Below are positions 25,526 through 34,938 of a stretch of 64,000 nucleotides of DNA, in pieces. The DNA comes from Hirundichthys speculiger (taxonomy: Eukaryota; Chordata; Actinopteri; Beloniformes; Exocoetidae): contig JAGFBZ010000175.1 in NCBI GenBank assembly GCA_018398805.1, positions 248,001-312,000 on the forward strand, in the 5' to 3' direction. How positions within the stretch are numbered: position 1 is the first letter of the stretch; each line of letters opens with the position of its first letter. A program made the position numbers and the translations under genes. The notes under the pieces were generated by a model that saw nothing but the letters and a program-made list of their open reading frames with translations, did not search any database and was not told the origin of the DNA.

Positions 25526-26351
25526 TAGTAACTTGCACCAGACAAACCCTCCCTCAGTGGTTGTATATCGTGCACTAGTCCATCCTCACTCGTATGTAGA
25601 TAACTATGTAGTGAGTTCATCAGCAGATCGAACTTTGGTACACTACTACTCATAGTTTTAGTGGTCCTGTTAACTGCGTCCTAAATGTCAGCAGATACAG
25701 GTTATGTTTTATCTGTCCAATAGCTTTTATTTCTATATTTTTCAATTTTCTCAAATTAAGAGCAGACTGGTGATGTTGTCAATTTAATGCTCTTTTTTCT
25801 GTTCGTTTTAACTCTGCAGATCATAAATTTATCATGTGCACATCACAACAACAAACTACAGTGTGTATTGTCATATAGCTTTTGTTTCATTTGATGACAC
25901 CAGCATTATTTACAAATATTAAAAATATTATATAAAATATATGAATATATATAAAAATATATTCATATATTGACATATAGTTTTTTTTTTTCACTTGAGG
26001 GCAATGCAAAATTGATTCAGATGATTGAGAACACTCCGCCAGTTGTACAGTACTTCATGATGCATTGTGGGATACATTGATTGTGCTATATAGGGGTTAA
26101 CAATTTTCACTACATATTTTGAGAGCACATCACACTGGAATGTGCTGGAATGTGTGCAGTGACTGGAGGTGATTATGGACACAGCTGGAGTTGGAAGGGG
26201 ATGAAATGTCATTTAGCTAGTTGGTTTTCTTCTCCATTTTTTACCTTTGTGAGATCAGTTTTTCTGCAATTTCTTCATGCATGGCACAAGAAGTTTGAAA
26301 ACCACAGATAAACATACTGTAAATACCACACCAACACACCTACTGAACCTA
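25526..26351. other. No gene recognised
   Basis: AT-rich DNA. 25915-25980 is an imperfect ATATAAAATATAT tract. Confidence 0.3.
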
Positions 26352-26589
26352 CAGATGAAACCAGACGTTTACATACATTGTATAGAAATACACATAACCT
26401 TTTATTTCTCACTGTCTAACATTAAATCAGACCAAACATTTCCTGTTTTAGATCGGTTTGGTTTACCCAAACTATTTCTATTTTTTAAATTTCCAGAACA
26501 ATGAAAGAGATTTTTGTTAGATTTTTTTTTTTTTTTTAACTTTCTTTAATGTCAGAAGTTTACATACACATGGTCCTCTGACCATCTCA

Positions 26590-26980
26590 CCTCAGTGCTG
26601 CTACCTCCATCTGTTTATGTTTATGTAGTCATTCACTCAGTCATTTGTGTGCTCTTCTCTCTGTTCTGTCTCCCCTCTTTTCTCTCTTTACCCAGCTGGC
26701 CTTCAGCAGGAAGGTCCCCCCATATGAGCCAGGTCTTGCTCAAGGTTTCTTCCTCTTAAAGTGGAGTTTTTCCTTGCCACTGTTTGGCTTAAAGGTTTTT
26801 TTTTTCTCCCACTATGGGATTTTTTTTTACCCGCCATTATCCTTGTTTAGGATTCAATATTATATTTTTAGTTAATGATATTTGCTCGGGAGTCATGCTC
26901 TGGGTCTCTGTAAAGCGCCTAGAGACAATTGACATTGTAACAGATGCTATGCAAATAAAATTGAATTAAACTGAATTGAA
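26590..26980 (+). repeat. Retroelement 3' end inserted in Tc1
   Basis: Reads CCAGCTGGCCTTCAGCAGG, then GTTTCTTCCTCTTAAAGTGG and AGTTTTTCCTTGCCACTG. It ends TAAAGCGCCTAGAGACAATT, GCAAATAAAATTGAATT and a TGAATTGAA tail. This is the 3' untranslated end of a widespread fish non-LTR element or a SINE sharing its tail. Minus-strand copies of the last part occur at 25445 and 59782. Confidence 0.7.
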
Positions 26981-27591
26981 ATAGGTACGAGCTTCCTATT
27001 GGATAATTACTGCATGGGCGATTATCTTTCAGCAATAAGTTATTTAAACCCAACTGGTGCAATGAGTTGCTTCTCATTTCCTAAACAACCATGTCGAAAG
27101 ACACATCCTGTGGTCGTGGAAAAGATGTTAGTCTGTTTGAAAAGGGTCAAATCATTGCCATGCATCAAGCAGAGAAAACATCTTAGGAGGTTGCAGAAGC
27201 TACCAAAATTGGGCATGGACATATTCCAAGATGACAATGCCAGGATTCATCAGCCTCAAAACGTGAAGGACTGGTTCAGGGAGCATGACACATCATTTTC
27301 ACACATGGATTGGCCACCAGAGAGTCCAGACCTGAACCCCATTGAGAATCTTTGGGATGTGCTGGAGAAGGCTTTGCGCAGTGGTCAGACTCTACCATCA
27401 TCAATGCAAGATCTTGGTGAAAGATTAACGCAACACTGGATGCAAATAGATCTTGTGATATTGCAGAAGCTTATCGAAACAATCCCACAGAGAATGTGTG
27501 CCGTAATCAAAGCTAAAGGCGGTCCAATGAAATATTAGATGTATGACCAGTTTTTTTTTTGGTGGTGACTTTTTTTTTGGCCGGGCAGTGT
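26981..27591 (+). pseudogene. Internally deleted Tc1-like transposase gene
   Basis: A second Tc1 lineage. An N-terminal frame starts at ATG 27091 ([20 protein letters not shown]) and is cut by a TAG at 27184 where Lys is expected. About 10 codons later (near 27214) the sequence jumps in another frame to the C-terminal catalytic half. That half includes [10 protein letters not shown] (second catalytic Asp), then [16 protein letters not shown] (catalytic Glu) and ends [10 protein letters not shown] and stop (27536-27538). The jump removes most of the helix-turn-helix region and the first catalytic Asp. The 179-codon frame at 26999-27538 is therefore a fusion of out-of-frame N-terminal DNA and a real C-terminus. 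Its right terminal repeat ends GGCCGGGCAGTG before TA (27590-27591); the left repeat is missing, replaced by the retroelement tail. Confidence 0.88.
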
Positions 27592-27645
27592 ACATGGATG
27601 TATTTTAAGGCAAACTTTAATCACACTGCTTCTTTGTGTGACATC

Positions 27646-29030
27646 ATGGGAAAATAAAAAGAAATAAGACAAGATATTAGGAGCTTTGTGAACCTCAACA
27701 AGTCTGGTTTATCCTTGGGTACAATTTCTAGATGCCTGAAAGTGCCAGGCAAATATAGACTCAATTATAAACACCACGGGAATGTCCAGCCATCATACTG
27801 CTTCAAGACAGGTTCTTTGTCCCAGAGATGAATGTGCTCTTGTGTGAAATGTGCATCTCAAACCCAGAACAAAGGCAAAATGAGTCATGTACCATCATGG
27901 GCTGAAAGGCCACTCAGTAGGAAGAAGCCCATTACTCCAAAAGTAACATAAAAAAGCCAGTTTTGCACACAGGGAAAAAGACCCTAATTTTTGGAGACAG
28001 GTCATATGGTCCTGTGAAACTAAAATGGAACTGTTTCGTCATAATGACCATAGTTACATTTGGAGGAAATAAGGGGAAACGTTCAAGCCTGAGAACAGTG
28101 GACGACTCTGATTATAAGACAACGCCTATTTTTTAAATATCATTTTGGGAAAATAAAAATATGATGAAGGGAATAAGGTTATTCATAAAACAACTTTTTA
28201 TTGTGCAATTACTATAGAAAACACACACAAAGATAACATTCTGCTGTATTGCTAAACATTTTAATAATTTCATCTTTTTTAAGAAGTATGGTACCTTACT
28301 TAAGATACAGGTACATGTCAGGCTTTCATGTTATTTAAAATCAAGATATAGTACTATTTAATAAACTGATGTTTATTGTGTTATTAAACATCAGATCCTG
28401 CTCCATGCATTCACTGTGATGCTCCATTCTTACTGGTTACTTTGGTGCGGCTCCATCTAATGGCGTAGATGTGTAATTACAATAGAAAAGTCTAGACCTC
28501 GATTATAAAACAACCCCCATTTTTGAGAATATGATTTCTAGAATAAAATATCGTCCTATATTCAGGCCAATACGGTACATGGGTGGTAGCATCATGTTAT
28601 GGGGTTGTTTTGCTGAAGGAGGGACTGATGTACTTCACAACATTGATTGTATCGTAAGGAAAGAACATTAACTAGAAATATCAGAGCAACATCTCAAGAC
28701 ATCAGCCAGGAAGTTAAATCATTGGCACAAATGGGCCTTAGAATGACCCTAAGCTTCCACCAAATAGTTACAAAGTGACTTAAAAACAACAAAGGCAATG
28801 TTCTGGAATGTCCATTAGAAAGCCTTGATCTCAATCTTATCAAAAATCTGTGGGCAGAGCTGAATAGGCATGTGCGAGCAGAGCGATCTTCTAATCTGAC
28901 ACAGATTCACCAGCTCTGTCAGGAGGAATGGACCAGAATTACAGCAAACTATTGTGAGAAACTTGTGGAGGGAAACCCAAAACAGTTTACCTAAGTCATA
29001 CAGTTTGAAGACAATGCTAGCAAAAGTAGT
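27646..29030 (+). pseudogene. Sleeping-Beauty-like Tc1 transposase, broken
   Basis: This gene belongs to the outer element. It starts at ATG 27646 but has a stop at codon 4. Recognisable segments follow: SGLSLGTISRCLKVPG (helix-turn-helix region), RDKDPNFW-like residues, WSCETKMELF (28007 onwards), the HNDHSYIWRK region and GETFKPEN (to 28096). It resumes after an insert at 28578 with GGSIMLWGCFAEGGTD, then LKTSARKLNHW, LIKNLWAEL and a C-terminal tail near 29000. All three catalytic positions look lost: the first Asp is Cys (28013-28015), the segment holding the second Asp is deleted near 28740, and the Glu of NPIENLW is Lys (about 28840). There are many frameshifts, so it cannot be active. 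Confidence 0.85.
28097..28577. mobile_element. Unclassified insert inside the Tc1 transposase
   Basis: About 480 bp with no Tc1 similarity interrupts the transposase between GETFKPEN and GGSIMLWG. The insert contains two related direct segments, one near 28106 (GATTATAAGACAACGCC) and one near 28500 (GATTATAAAACAACCCCC), and ends GGCCAATACGGTA. I recognise the ends only as those of an anonymous fish DNA repeat. No target duplication is clear, and about 18 bp of Tc1 sequence seems missing at the junction. Confidence 0.5.
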
Positions 29031-29172
29031 AGTTAAAACAATATTTCTTTCATTATTCTGGCATTTAGCAAAAAGCAAAGATTTTGGTAATTCTAATTGA
29101 CCTAAAGCAGGAATTGTCTGATTTAATGTCAAACAGTTAGAAAAAAAAAGTCATGTGTCCCTATTATATGAA

Positions 29173-30884
29173 GAAACATCTAAATAAAAGTAAAAATACA
29201 CAAACAGATAGAAATAGAAAATAAGAGATAAATATTATGCTATGAATAGTATATTAGTAGAAGAAATAAAAAATCAAAAATGTATATCCTACAACTAAAA
29301 TAATAAAGATAAAAATAGAAAAATATAATGATGAATGACAAAAACATCAAACTGTATCACTGTAGAAACTAAGTTACGACCTAAATTAAAGAGACTGGGG
29401 CCTATTTCAGCTGTCACTTGATCACGCCTACAGTCACGTCCCAATGACCAATTCACCTAACATGTATTTTTATGGCATACTGAAAAAGCATAAGTTTAAA
29501 GAAATTTGCAAAAGATTTCTAATCGAGCACTTGTTTCAGGTAAACATGGTGCAGCAACTGTGTGAATCTGATTAATGAACTCTTGAAAAATGGCCTTGAT
29601 TTGATGGATTTGAAGTTAAACTGGCACTTGCAGTGCATGTATTTAACTTATGCCAGTTGGCTGGTCAATATAAGACTATATATACTAGTGAACAACAGGT
29701 GGCAATGTGAGTAGTCTTTTCACAAGCAAACATTTATTTGTTCAGTCAGTGGCTTGGCGAGTATTTTAATAATTAACATTAATTCTCTTTCGATACTTTA
29801 GTTAGAGTAATGCTGGTCATTTTAATAAGTAAAGCTGTGCTCACACTGAACTTGGAACAAATGCAGAGGGACGCAGAGTGTCTGCTGTTGTGCTGCAGTC
29901 TTTACAGATCGTCTAAAGTACCTGGTTAATGGAGATGCTGTATAGGGTGTTCTAGTACAGTGTTATTGTTTAGAAAGGGTTAAGTCACAATATTGTTGAC
30001 CAAATACTTCACCCTGTTTTAACTGTAACTAAGTGTGAGCAAAAGAGAAGAGATATGTGGGTTGTCTTTTGCATAACATGCTGCAGTAAAAACTTAACAT
30101 GGTTCACTTGAGGCGAGACTCAAAGACAAAAAAATAACCTAAAATTCAGCCATCTGGTTGTTCAGTGATTGAATTTGTTAGGCCTTTGAACAGAATACCC
30201 ATGAGATGATTGTAACAATTCAGAATGTATGCCTCTGCATCAACTACATACATGCTTATGTCATTTTAGAGTTGACGTGAGGCTTTATCTGAAGATAAGC
30301 TTTACCATAAACTGGAAAAGTGCTGCCTGTAAGCAGCAGCAAAGAGGAGATCAAGAGAACATAGTGAGAAGGATAATCATTGGGAACGCAGCTCACATCC
30401 ACACAGATCATGACATGGCAGGCATTAATGATTCAGAGAGAGAGAGACGGATGAAAAGGGGGTGAATGAGAAAGATGGAGAGAAAAGATGCCAGGTGGGA
30501 AGAAATAGATGAGGCAAATGTAAAAAGAGAAGAGGGAGATAAAGAGAGAAGAGTTTTAAGGAAGGGAAGATGAAAACGCAAAAGGGTGGGAGGCAGATGG
30601 GGAATAAAGTGGCAGAGGAAAAGAGAGAGCCTTACAGAGTTTTCTTCTTTCTCTCCTCCTTTTTCTTAGTTTCAAGCCTTTTTAGTTGGTTCACTCCTTG
30701 TGCTATATTTTTGGAAAGCTTTTGGAAAGCGTGACGAGACAGAGTGCGAGAGCAGAGAAAATGCTGTTTGACATTACAGTAATCTGAGCAGCAGCAGCAG
30801 TGTTTAACACCACATTTTCCAATGCATTCTGCTTTGTGCTTCGATTTTTTAGTATGAAAGCACAAAAAAAAGGTTAGATGATTT
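29173..30884. other. No gene recognised
   Basis: AT-rich then purine-rich (30430-30640, many GAGA/AGAG motifs). A decayed minus-strand copy of the dispersed repeat is annotated at 29397-29482. No supported gene. Confidence 0.3.
29397..29482 (-). repeat. Dispersed repeat fragment
   Basis: GGGCCTATTTCAGCTGTCAC and CAATTCACCTAACATGTATT match, in minus orientation, the block order of the repeat at 52289-52545, with the middle deleted. Confidence 0.45.

Positions 30885-30974
<90 letters not shown>
30885..30974. repeat. (GATA)n microsatellite
   Basis: About 22 uninterrupted GATA units over 90 bp. The long runs of open frame with Tyr-Leu-Ser-Ile repeats on the minus strand come from this array and are not coding. 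Confidence 0.98.
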
Positions 30975-31085
30975 ATTCAGCTTCATCAACTGCAGCAGGA
31001 AAATAATACACTGAAAAAGGCTGAGCCACACTGGCACACAGGCAAGGTGGCAAGGGTCTGCTGCCAGCCCTGTCAACACAATTAT

Positions 31086-31155
31086 ACATGCACGCACACA
31101 CACACACACACACACACTGCAGATAATTACAGACTCTCACACACATACACACACA
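31086..31155. repeat. (CA)n microsatellite
   Basis: CA repeats in two blocks (31094-31118 and 31138-31156) separated by unique DNA. Confidence 0.9.
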
Positions 31156-31165
31156 CTTCTGTTGT

Positions 31166-31501
31166 GTGCACAGTCCAGAGGGCACAAACACACACAACAA
31201 TACACACTGGCACAGCATCAAGGTAGCATGGCACTGTTCATGGCCTTGTCAACTCAAGAAACGTCCCACAGGAAACACACAGAGTCCCAAAAGCACAAAT
31301 CACATGCAAGACACAGAGAGAGCTCATAAGAAAGAGGAAAGGAAGAAAAAAAGATTGGTTGAGTTAGCCATACAGCAGCATATGGACGAATTCCTTAATT
31401 TACCCAGGAAACAGATTGATGGAATGACTAACAAAGAACTGGTGAAAAAGAGAAGGACAGCTGGAGTAAAAAGACTATCTGCTAGAACTGGAAGACTCTG
31501 A
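31166..31501 (+). other. Unclassified 111-codon open frame
   Basis: The frame runs from ATG to TGA and encodes a Lys/Arg-rich product. The C-terminal part reads RAHKKEERKKKRLVELAIQQ then NKELVKKRRTAGVKRLSART, predicted helical and basic. I recognise no domain. It lies about 400 bp upstream of a LINE ORF2 fragment on the same strand, so it might belong to a retroelement, but nothing proves this. The N-terminal third is low-complexity CA-repeat translation. It may be chance. Confidence 0.2.
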
Positions 31502-31905
31502 GCAACATAACACAATGCTGTGTGTGTGTCTGTCTAACCATCTCTGGAACTGCATGTGCTGGAATACTATGTGTTACCAATGAGTATTTATCAAAATAAA
31601 ATGTTTTTTTTTTCTCTGTGCCTGTAATTCCAAAATTGCTCATTGATTTCAGTCTTTATCATAAATCTGACCCCAACTATAAGGAGTAGAATTAGCTTGA
31701 CCTGCCATAGGCATATCTGGCAGGCCTAAAACCTCCAAATGAAACTTTTGCAAAAAGCTCCAAAAGCTAAATTTGGCTTCCGCATTAGGAAAGATGTGCT
31801 AGTGCATAGATCTACCCTTTAACTCTAAGAATAAACTTTTTAGCATTAATGGCAAGAAACCAACACTTCAAAGATGTATCAGAAGAAAAACATGTGACTC
31901 ATAAT

Positions 31906-32196
31906 ACACTGAAAAAGACTTGGCATCCTCCTCTCCTGCCCCCAGCCAAACAGACCTCCCACCCTCCTTTGACCCACAGCTTCTCTGTCACATCTTGCTG
32001 CTACTCCATCGTTGTCTTCAACCACATCAGGAGATGCTAGGGCCCCCTACACCTCCCCCTACCATCTGTCTGTCTCTAGCAGTCAGCTGAAGAAACAGCT
32101 GGAGAGACTGAACAGGAATAAGGCTGCTGATCCAGATGGTGTGAAAGCCTGTGTAGACCAGCTATATGGGATTATGCATAACCTCTTTGCTTATTA
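31906..32196 (+). pseudogene. LINE ORF2 fragment 1 (before RT core)
   Basis: One plus-strand frame reads YHLSVSSSQLKKQLERLNRN then KAADPDGVKACVDQLYGIMH (about 32055-32180). This is the conserved lead-in to the reverse transcriptase of CR1/Rex-type fish LINEs (consensus KAAGPDGI). Two more parts of what looks like the same element follow downstream in the same orientation (33397-33543 and 34238-34310), interrupted by a hAT element and an inverted repeat. The upstream limit is approximate. Inactive. Confidence 0.75.
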
Positions 32197-32328
32197 AAAC
32201 TGCATTTTGGGGCCTTATTGAATAATACTCGTTCATAAGTCCATGACTTTTGGTCTAGATTCTGGTCTGCTGAAGGCCACTGCTTCTGTTTATCGTTCTA
32301 ACTTCATCAAGTCGCTAAGTTTTGACAC

Positions 32329-33143
32329 GTAGGCATTAGGGGTGCAACAGTACAGGTGGCTCACGGTACGGTCCGTACCGCGGTTTTTGTGTCACGGTTT
32401 CGGTACGGATTCTGTACAGTTTCAGACCACCCACTACCCTAAACAAGCGATCGCAGGATACAGAGTTTGCGAAAAGCGCAACTCGCATGTCGCGCGTAAA
32501 AGAGCGCGTCCAAATGGAATAAATGTGCAGCTGTGGCAGCTCCTTATTCAGATGTCTGCTGTGGAGGAAACCAAGGAGATCTCTGTGTCTGGTGTCAAGC
32601 TGGAAAAGGTTGGATGCGGGAATTTATTTCCAATATGTCTGAAACTGTTGGTGGTCGAGGAGGGACAGGAACGTTAATTGTTCGTGATCTTTAAATGCGC
32701 ATCCAACGATTTGTTCTGCGCCAAGACACACAACTGGTAACAACTGGATCTTACACAGGTAAGATCCGGGTTTAGGGAGGTGGAAGATTGCGTTCTGTTA
32801 TCTGCTAACTCTTTCACTCCCTCGCCGGTTGGTGTATTAAACAGCAAAACCAAAATGCTCCCACGCTGGCGATTTAAATAAGTTTTCTCCCAACTTCTCC
32901 GCTACCGCTGGCCACGCCTGCTTGTTATTTATTTATTTTTTTCCCATTTCCTGCGTCTATGAGCTGCAGCCAACCGGCCAAAGTGGGAATAGGCTGGTCA
33001 CTGTGCTCATGTGCAAGTCCAATGCAAAGTTATTGGAACATAAATACCGCGGGACATAAAAGCGCCCCGTGTACCGTGTCCCGTGCAGGTCGTACCGAAC
33101 CGTACCGTATTTTATCAAGTACCTTTGCATCCCTAGTAGGCAT
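32329..33143. mobile_element. 799-bp hAT element with perfect target duplication
   Basis: The element (32337-33135) begins TAGGGGTGCAACAGTAC. Its other end, in reverse complement, begins TAGGGATGCAAAGGTAC. Both flanks are the identical 8-mer GTAGGCAT (32329-32336 and 33136-33143). Subterminal regions on both sides are dense in CGGTACGG/CCGTACC motifs (32367-32415 and 33060-33110), likely transposase-binding repeats. The interior open frame at 32342-32677 has no recognised domain. It is a non-autonomous hAT element that interrupts the LINE ORF2. Confidence 0.93.
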
Positions 33144-33396
33144 CTAGACAACTTTTCTCAAGGTCTCCATGTTTTTCATGTGATGCTTAAGATGACTGTT
33201 TCCTATTGGCAATTTGCCATTTCTGATCATCCTGCATTCTGTGATGTGAGTTAATGACCTCTCTGAATTGTATACGACTTGGAGAATAAATCCACTTTGC
33301 ACCTCTGTTGTGGTCAGCGTATAGTTTAACTGATTAACTGACTCACCAGAGGACAATAAGAGTACATTCTTATAAATAAGATATACCCAAATTTAT

Positions 33397-33545
33397 AAAT
33401 TACACTCTTCAACATCAACCTGAGCAAGGAGAAGGTTCCAGTGCTGTGAAAGACATCCTGCTTTGTTCCAGTACCAAAAAGATGTCATCTATCTTCTTCC
33501 ACTGACTATAGACCTGTAGCCCTAACACTCCACTCAATAAGTCTG
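33397..33545 (+). pseudogene. LINE ORF2 fragment 2 (RT start)
   Basis: Continues the LINE: KEKVPVL-stop-KTSCFVPVPK then STDYRPVALTLH (about 33425-33535). VPVPKxxxxxxxNDYRPVALT is the conserved start of the reverse transcriptase domain. Same strand and correct order relative to fragment 1, about 1.2 kb downstream because of the hAT element and other DNA between them. Confidence 0.78.
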
Positions 33546-33565
33546 TGGATATTCTCATTTCAATT

Positions 33566-34174
33566 CCATTCTCGGAACAATTGAATCATAGGCAACTGGA
33601 CTTAGATTTGTCTAGAAGATGTTTCGCCCTTTTATCCAAGCGGCTTCATCAGTTCTCAACGCATCAGTCTGACTAGTCCGCACTAGTCAGACAAACAGTG
33701 GAGTATGACTCTGGTTTTTAACCTCTGTGGAGGTGTGCACCCACCACTTTCCAAAGACAATACTTTGTTAGTGGAGTTTCGCTGGACCCTTTGTTTGGTT
33801 CAGGAGAGCCACACCAATGACAGGACAGTCGTTAAGTGAGTGGGGCCACTGGTGGACAACAGTCGTTAGGCATGAGGTGTGGTTACCAGTAAACGACTGT
33901 CGTTATGTTTCTTTGAGCAACTTGAGTTTAGTTTCGGGCAGTCCTTGTCCTTGACCGCAAAAAATAAGGGATCACTGTATTGTCTTTGGAAAGTGGTGGG
34001 TGCACACCTCCACAGAGGTTAAAAACCTGAGTCATACTCCACTGTTTGTCGGACTAATGCGCATTAGTCAGATCGCTGCACTGAGAACTGATGAAGCTGC
34101 TTGGATAAAAGGGCGAAACGTCTTCTAGACAAATCTAAGTCCAGTTGCCTATGATTCAATTGTTCCGAGAATGG
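33566..34174. repeat. 198-bp inverted repeat pair with 213-bp spacer
   Basis: The arms 33566-33763 and 33977-34174 are inverted copies with 12 mismatches in 198 bp by my count. Each arm contains a smaller hairpin (perfect GTCTGACTAGT-CCGC-ACTAGTCAGAC in the left arm, GACTAATGCGCATTAGTC in the right). The arms end GAGAATGG/CCATTCTC outside and GTATTGTC/GACAATAC inside. The spacer holds a pair of GACAGTCGTT/AACGACTGTC motifs and, at its right edge, a CAGTGATCCCTTATTTTTTG-type DNA-transposon end in reverse complement. No coding capacity. The structure fits a foldback element or two head-to-head copies of one repeat. Confidence 0.85.
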
Positions 34175-34237
34175 ACTCCACACAATGGAAGTTCTAAAGA
34201 GATTCTTATCAGTCCACCTGAATAAACAAATACCTTC

Positions 34238-34938
34238 CGGGACCCACTGCAGTTTGCTCATAGTCCTGGGGTTAGACTTGAAGATGCCATCATACACCTG
34301 CTTCAACGACAGCTTTAGTCTTTAAACTCCAGGGAGAGTTAAAGAATCCTTCCAGGAACTAAGAATGCATCTAAGGAGCCATTTAAGGCTGTCATTATCT
34401 TAACTATAGACGTTGGCTGAGAAAATAATTAGCGTAGAATTACAGATTGGTTGTGTTCTAGATAACATCATTTTTTTAAATATATAAAGTGCAGATGAAG
34501 CTGAAGGAGCTGTAAAAGGTGACTCCTACAGCAGAAGCAGAAAAAATCTACTCATTCAGGTATGTAAAGAGGCGAAAGCTTTATCCAACTAGTCTTGCTA
34601 ATGTCTTGAAATAGTTCTGTAAAACTATTTGGAAAAGCATTTCCAAGGTGCACCTTCACTAATGATTAAAAAATTATATAATTTTGTTGCACCTCTTGGT
34701 GTGGATGGTCTCCCAAAGGTGGTTCTTCGTCACCTGATTCCTCAGTGCCCTGCCATGTTACTAAACTATTTTCTTTGTACTGTGAGTGTTTGTGTGTGTA
34801 TTGTGTGTGGGTCTATATGTGGGAAAAAGATAGACGGATTTTTATTATCTGTTGTGATCCTGTTTTGTTGTATTTTGTGAAGCACTTTGTTTTACATTTT
34901 TAATGTGTGAAAAGTGCTATATAAAGATTGATTTAATT
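34238..34938 (+). pseudogene. LINE ORF2 fragment 3 and 3' end
   Basis: DPLQFAHSPGVRLEDAIIHL (34239-34300) matches the reverse transcriptase block containing PLQFAYR...VEDAI in fish CR1/Rex-type LINEs. Stops and frameshifts follow. The region ends TGTGAAGCACTTTGTTTTAC, AAAGTGCTATATAAAGATTG and ATTTAA, the usual 3' terminus of a LINE with (ATTG)n-type tails. The catalytic YxDD block is not recognisable. With fragments 1 and 2 this makes one element split by later insertions. Confidence 0.7.

Larger units (their letters stand above)
26352..29172 (+). mobile_element. Composite Tc1 element (Sleeping-Beauty-like), with nested insertions
   Basis: After a TA (26350-26351) the sequence starts CAGATGAAACCAGACG and carries two direct repeats of GTTTACATACA (26367-26377 and 26558-26568) about 190 bp apart. 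This is the IR/DR left end typical of Sleeping-Beauty-like Tc1 elements. Matching transposase sequence resumes at 27590 and ends in a partial right IR/DR near 29172, where the outer GTTTACATAC repeat is missing. The left end and the gene are separated by a retroelement tail and a second Tc1 element, and the gene itself is split by a further insert. The order of events is inferred from which sequence interrupts which. Confidence 0.8.

Noticed and set aside
26999..27538. The longest open frame (179 codons) as a host gene
   Set aside because: Its C-terminal half is a Tc1-like transposase and its N-terminal half is the transposase 5' region in the wrong frame, joined by an internal deletion.
30885..30974. 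Regular repeat array considered as CRISPR-like
   Set aside because: Units are 4 bp without spacers; it is a microsatellite in eukaryotic DNA.
30849..31221. Minus-strand frames of 88 and 115 codons
   Set aside because: They are translations of the (GATA)n and (CA)n arrays (Tyr-Leu-Ser-Ile and Cys-Val repeats).
34087..34135. Functional hammerhead ribozyme as an annotated RNA feature
   Set aside because: Core strings are present, but the third stem and cleavage site are not evident, so it is kept only as a finding.
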